Positions 17,361-21,504 of a DNA stretch of 21,504 bases are shown here, one piece after another (position 1 is the stretch's first letter; each line of letters starts with the position of its first letter). The notes beneath the pieces were generated by a model. It saw only the letters and a program-made list of their open reading frames with translations, was not told the DNA's origin and did not search any database. The stretch is from contig JASCIV010000251.1 of the NCBI GenBank assembly GCA_030374735.1, positions 7,339-28,842 of the forward strand, written 5' to 3'. The position numbers and the translations under genes were made by a program. The DNA comes from Gracilaria caudata (taxonomy: Eukaryota; Rhodophyta; Florideophyceae; Gracilariales; Gracilariaceae).

Positions 17361-20051
17361 TCACACTCCAATAGACTTCATGGAATGGCGAAGCATGTCG
17401 TGAGGATGCGAGTTGATTTCCAACTGTTCTTCCAAATCGAATCGTCCACCTTCGCCGTGTGTATGTGAAGTGGGTTCTGTATCTTTCATGTGATTAGTCA
17501 GGCTATCGCTTAGCTCGTGCTCCCCCTTGTCTTGCATTCTGTCTTGTTGATGAGCTGAAGCGAGGTCTAGCAGATATTCGTCCCAGTCGTCGTCCGCATT
17601 TTCTTCAAAATCTTCGGCCTCATCCGAGTAATCCGATTCTTGTCTTGAAGCCCATCGACTGTCCTCTTCGAAATCCGCCTCATCCTCAACAAATACCTCT
17701 TCACCGTCGTCTTCTCCATGGATTATGTCGTGTTTCTCAGTATCAATTCTGGAATCCTGAAAAACCTGTTCGCCATTGTCTGAGGTCGATTTATACGAAG
17801 TAGGCAGGTCATTGTCAACAACATCGTCGTGAACAACTGCAAATCCATCCACGTGCACTTCCTCATCACCAATTTGATCTGTTCCGCTGTATTCGTGTGG
17901 CACGCCATCCGAGCGGGGGGCCATTTCGAAGTTTGGCTCGTCATCTTCTGCATCATCCATAAACCGCTGACCAACATGGACACTACCGGTTGGTTCTGAA
18001 GCTGATGTTCGTAAGTTTAGATTACTGACGTAATCCTGCTCGTCTTCCTCAATTTCATTGTCATCATCCAAATAAACATCACTGTCTCCATAGGAATCGT
18101 GATCATGGTCTTCAGAATTGGAGAAGAACGCAGTCCTCGAGACGCCGACGTCACCTTCAAGCTCGTAGTCATCATCTTCGTAGTCGCCATCTTCGTCAAA
18201 ATCATTTTCCTCTCCGTGCTCGGAATCTGATTCTCGAAGTACAGCTGAAGACGAATATGATGATGGATGACTGCCTTGTAGAGCACTTTGCCCGTTCACA
18301 TGATCCTGGCGAATCAGCGAGTCCAATTCATCCTCAAAAGCCTCAACATCCTCATCGAAGTTGTATTCCATCGCATCCTTTTGAGCCTGCTGTTGATCTT
18401 CCGTAAGTTCGTATTCATGCTCTACCGGGGCCACGTCCTCAGTGTCCAGCATTTCGGAATCGTCACCAAAGTCACTCAGTATCTCTCCATCTTCGTCAAC
18501 AACATAATCTTTTCGTGAGTGAGGTTCGTCTTCATAGGACATTCCATCGACTGCTAGATCTTCGTCCGAGGACTCTTCATCGGTATCATCTGTCTCATAA
18601 TGAGCCACCATAACATCATCAAGAGGTTCATAGAGTTCGTCTTCGACCAACCCCTCTTCATCTTCATCCGAAATCTCGGACGATTCAGCACGATCAGATT
18701 CGGAGTCTCCGAGGAGCAGTGCCTGGCCTTGAACCATCATATCCATTGATTCGTCGAGTCCATCTTCATCACGTTTCAGATCTTCATCAGACAACTCATG
18801 GTCTGCCTCTTCGTCTTCATTTGCGTCAGCTTGGTAAAGGTTGTGCTCCGTTTCATTTGCTTGCTCACTTTCCGTAGACTGACCATGAACAGGAATGCCA
18901 TTCATATCGAAATTGGAGTCATCCTCTTCTTCATCGTACTCATCATTGTCATCTTCAAGGTGAATAGGCATGTCGTTCATATCTACATCAGAGTCATCCC
19001 CTTCTTCATTACGATCTTGGTCATCTTCAAGGTGAATAGGAATGTCGTTCATGTCTGAATTCGAGTCATCACCTTCTTCATCGTGCTCATCATGATCGTC
19101 TTCAAGGAGATCCTCAGTCTCAGCTGACTGACCGACAACATGAATACTGTCCGAATCCAAGTCACCCTCTTCATAGTACTCATCATGGTCATCTTCGAGG
19201 ACATCCTCAGATACAGCTGAGTGACCGACAACATGAATACTGTCTGAACCCAAGCCACCCTCTTCTTCATCGTATTCATCATCGTCATTGTCCCAAGACT
19301 CTTCAGATTCATTTGACAGGCCAGCAACATGAATGTTCTTTGGGTCCAAGTCAAATCCATCATCATCTTCATCATATTGATCATCGTAATCGTCGACAGA
19401 TTGGTCAGAGTCAGTGGACTGGCCAGCAACATGAATGTCTTTTGGATGCGAATCAATCTCATCCTCTCCGATTTCACTATTCTCATTATCCAACCACTGT
19501 GTCGAGTCAATTGATTGATCAAGGATTTTAACTTCATCAAGATCTGGATTCAACTCATCCTCCTCTTCATCGTACTCATCATCGTCTTCATCCCATATTT
19601 GTTCCGACTCAGTTGACTGGCCCGCAACATGAACGATTTCTGGATCCGAATCAAGGCCATCCTCGTAATAGACTTCTTCGGTTTTGTCGTTTTCAGATTC
19701 TGAAACTCCGTCATTGTCATAATTCTCCTCATCACCATAGTCAATAAAATGCTCGTCCGCTTCAGTCAGGGTTTCAATTTTGTCCTGTAGATAATGGGGG
19801 TTCATAAACTTTTCAGATCCATCCTCATAGATCGCTGTAAACACGCCTTTCGGGGAGTTTTTCTTCGACTTGAAACTTGCCGAAGGATGATTAACACGCG
19901 ATGCTCCCAAAACCACATTTCTCTTCGAAGTCCGCAACTTGGATAAAGCCCTATTAATATGTCCTTTTCTGGTATGGAAACGATGACTAGAAGGAACAGA
20001 AACCACACACGCACACAAAACCGTAAACAAAACCCAGTAAACCCGATGCAT
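17361..20051 (-). CDS. Gene C: large secreted acidic repeat protein
   Basis: An 896-residue single-exon protein of unknown function. I start it at the ATG at 20051, where a signal peptide begins (hydrophobic core about 5-18, cleavage near 20); the frame is open up to an ATG at 20222, but that lies upstream of the TATA-like box and gives no signal peptide. After the leader comes a basic stretch (about 22-69, many Lys/Arg/His), then a very long Asp/Glu-rich, probably disordered region to about 850. Residues 139-409 are imperfect tandem repeats of about 24-35 residues, each led by IHVAGQSTESE or a variant such as IHVVGQSAETE or PIHLEDD, then an acidic run like DDDEYDEEE. Cysteines are nearly absent outside the signal peptide and no transmembrane segment follows. 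Such chains can bind calcium or other cations, in the extracellular matrix or secretory lumen, but this is inference. A frameshifted partial copy lies at 13100-13820. Confidence 0.85.
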   Translation of the reverse strand: MHRVYWVLFTVLCACVVSVPSSHRFHTRKGHINRALSKLRTSKRNVVLGASRVNHPSASFKSKKNSPKGVFTAIYEDGSEKFMNPHYLQDKIETLTEADEHFIDYGDEENYDNDGVSESENDKTEEVYYEDGLDSDPEIVHVAGQSTESEQIWDEDDDEYDEEEDELNPDLDEVKILDQSIDSTQWLDNENSEIGEDEIDSHPKDIHVAGQSTDSDQSVDDYDDQYDEDDDGFDLDPKNIHVAGLSNESEESWDNDDDEYDEEEGGLGSDSIHVVGHSAVSEDVLEDDHDEYYEEGDLDSDSIHVVGQSAETEDLLEDDHDEHDEEGDDSNSDMNDIPIHLEDDQDRNEEGDDSDVDMNDMPIHLEDDNDEYDEEEDDSNFDMNGIPVHGQSTESEQANETEHNLYQADANEDEEADHELSDEDLKRDEDGLDESMDMMVQGQALLLGDSESDRAESSEISDEDEEGLVEDELYEPLDDVMVAHYETDDTDEESSDEDLAVDGMSYEDEPHSRKDYVVDEDGEILSDFGDDSEMLDTEDVAPVEHEYELTEDQQQAQKDAMEYNFDEDVEAFEDELDSLIRQDHVNGQSALQGSHPSSYSSSAVLRESDSEHGEENDFDEDGDYEDDDYELEGDVGVSRTAFFSNSEDHDHDSYGDSDVYLDDDNEIEEDEQDYVSNLNLRTSASEPTGSVHVGQRFMDDAEDDEPNFEMAPRSDGVPHEYSGTDQIGDEEVHVDGFAVVHDDVVDNDLPTSYKSTSDNGEQVFQDSRIDTEKHDIIHGEDDGEEVFVEDEADFEEDSRWASRQESDYSDEAEDFEENADDDWDEYLLDLASAHQQDRMQDKGEHELSDSLTNHMKDTEPTSHTHGEGGRFDLEEQLEINSHPHDMLRHSMKSIGV
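18825..19637 (-). repeat. Tandem repeat region within gene C
   Basis: This encodes residues 139-409 of gene C. About nine units are visible; those starting at residues 139, 205, 240, 272 and 303 keep the VHVAGQS/IHVVGQS lead, the next two (338, 362) are shortened to PIHLEDD, and the last (387) reverts to PVHGQSTESE. The unit led by KILDQSIDST (about 175) is the most diverged. Period at DNA level is about 72-105 bp, always preserving frame. Confidence 0.85.
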
Positions 20052-20185
20052 GTTGACCGCTTTGAACAGATTACTACGACGAAGAAGGCAAAGAAGCAAC
20101 CCGCTGGATTGTGTCAACTCTGGAATTAAGTCGCTGATGCGATGAGTGGAGCGAAAGAGACGCCAAAGAATCTGTCCGGAGCGCC

Positions 20186-20193
20186 TTTTATCC
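20186..20193 (-). promoter_or_regulatory. TATA-like box for gene C
   Basis: The minus strand reads GGATAAAA, 135 nt upstream of the ATG at 20051 and downstream of the alternative ATG at 20222. This spacing resembles that of genes A and B and supports the shorter protein. Confidence 0.4.
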
Positions 20194-20199
20194 ACCTCC

Positions 20200-21504
20200 A
20201 GACTCTGGAGTCCAGGGACCACAGCAGATGAAATGCAAGCTCATTCTTACAGCATTCAAGGTTTCGATTGTGCCACGGTCCGTGAGCGAGGGGAGGCTAC
20301 TCGAGCAGACAGGGTAACAGCGCTCTGGTCTAAACCCTTCCGTGACAGATGCCGGTTTTTGTCAGCACTTCCGTGAAGGTCGGGAGGAACGGCCAATTCA
20401 GGTGCCCTTGTACCTTTTTTTTTTTTGTTTCTTCGATCAAGTCTGAACGAAATAAAAAACGGCCAGTTGCAGATGGAGCCAGTTCAGTGAGCTTTCGGAA
20501 GAGCGGATCAGACTTCCACGGCGAAATTTTGAATGAATTCTCTGAATAGAACGCAAGTATCCATCGAAAGAAAGAGATTCATGAACTCCGAAGGCTTTGC
20601 ATATAGGACTTCATCTGCTGAAATCCACGTACTTTTCCTCTAGACCTATCCGGTGGCGAACATTCTGCGGCAAAACGTTCCTATCAAAGCAGAACAACTG
20701 ACAGGCATACCAACCCAGGGCAACACTAGGAGAAATCAGATATGCGTCAAATGCAAAGAGGGGAGAGTCATTTCAGGGCTGTCGAATGCACGATACTCTT
20801 CAGATTTGTTTGTAGAGAGACGTGCATTGCGAGCAAAGCGTTTGAGCAATAATGGTCGACAGGGGGAAAAGGTAAACGTGGGCTTTCACCGGAAATGGAT
20901 TCAGTAAAACGTGACACAGAAAGGGCGGAGAGTCACTTGCAGCTCATCAACGTACTCCGAACGCAAGACTCTGACAGAAGTGCACGAAAGAGAACGAGAG
21001 CAACTCACCCCAATCCTCGCGTCAAGGAACTGGTGCGCCTCTGAATGATTTCAAGGGTAATGAGCATTGAAGACCTTTGTGTTGTTGCTCTGAGAAATAA
21101 TGCATTAAATGTCAAGAAATGAAGTTGCGGATCTCCCACCTGGAGAGAAAGCGTTTGATAACTGGGAAATGGTAAAACGAGTACAATACAGTTTCAGTAT
21201 CAACAGCTTCGCAGAAGAAGAACACCCTACTGTACTTGTATCGCGACGAACGGTTTATGTATCGTAAACTTCAAAGTTATATCGATTCGATCAGTACAAC
21301 CGACCAAACACAATTCGCAGCGAAACGTCAGATGTGTTGGAATGGAAAAGTCATAAGTTAAAGAGCCAACATATACCAAAACGATATGAGCGTCCATCTC
21401 GATAGTCCTCCAATACACGTCGTTTGCATGAGATCATCAATCATTACTGCCTTTTAGAACACTCTTGGTGCGACTCATACGTACGGTGTCGTTTTTGGGT
21501 ATGC
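20200..21504. other. Right flank without recognisable gene
   Basis: Apart from the gene C upstream region and a T12 run (20415-20426), nothing is recognised here. The longest frames are short; the one at 20653-20907 begins only with GTG. No repeat shared with the rest of the window was noticed. A gene could start beyond the right edge. Confidence 0.5.

Noticed and set aside
18825..19637. Regular repeats considered as a CRISPR array
   Set aside because: The repeats are variable, in frame and within a coding region; there are no unique spacers of constant length.
20052..20222. Upstream start for gene C adding 57 residues
   Set aside because: The extension lies before the signal peptide and its ATG is upstream of the TATA-like box, so it is probably untranscribed.
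20653..20907. 84-codon open frame in the right flank
   Set aside because: It begins with GTG rather than ATG, has no domain, no signal peptide and no relative in the window.
1..21504. tRNA and rRNA genes
   Set aside because: No cloverleaf-consistent T-loop (GGTTCRANNCC type) and no rRNA-like segment was noticed on either strand by eye; a covariance-model scan would settle it.

Overview
The window looks like nuclear DNA from a plastid-bearing eukaryote, most plausibly a red alga with compact, intron-poor genes. A bacterial-type DNA gyrase A gene carries an Arg-rich N-terminal targeting extension, all three secreted-protein genes begin with eukaryotic-style signal peptides, TATA-like boxes lie about 110-170 nt upstream of start codons, and no Shine-Dalgarno-led operon is visible. 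The red-algal assignment is an inference from these traits; no organelle, rRNA or tRNA marker is present to test it.

Layout. 1-1970: GC-rich, no convincing gene; holds hairpins and a diverged tandem duplication of about 106 bp. About 1975-5290: first copy of a duplicated non-coding block. 5446-6075 (-): small secreted Cys-containing protein (here 'gene A'). About 6270-9960: second, diverged direct copy of the block. 9935-12100: no intact gene; some protein-like open fragments that may be gene decay. 12206-12847 (+): second secreted protein ('gene B'), clearly paralogous to gene A. About 13100-13820 (-): frameshifted remnant of an acidic protein gene. 14062-16905 (+): intact single-exon gyrA. 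17361-20051 (-): intact gene for a large, secreted, extremely acidic repeat protein ('gene C'), the relative of the remnant. 20200-21504: gene C promoter, then nothing recognisable.

Only gyrA has an assignable function: supercoiling of organelle DNA together with a GyrB encoded elsewhere. Genes A and B define a small secreted family with six conserved cysteines and a conserved C-terminal half; I recognise no known family. Gene C is probably an extracellular or secretory-pathway, possibly cation-binding protein. Nothing shows that the three secreted genes act together, but the locus is rich in local duplication: a gene pair A/B, an intact/decayed pair C/remnant, and a duplicated 3.3-3.7 kb block. 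The least explained elements are the A/B family, gene C with its remnant, copy-specific perfect palindromes in the duplicated block, and an upstream ORF on gyrA that ends exactly on a second in-frame ATG past the targeting peptide.
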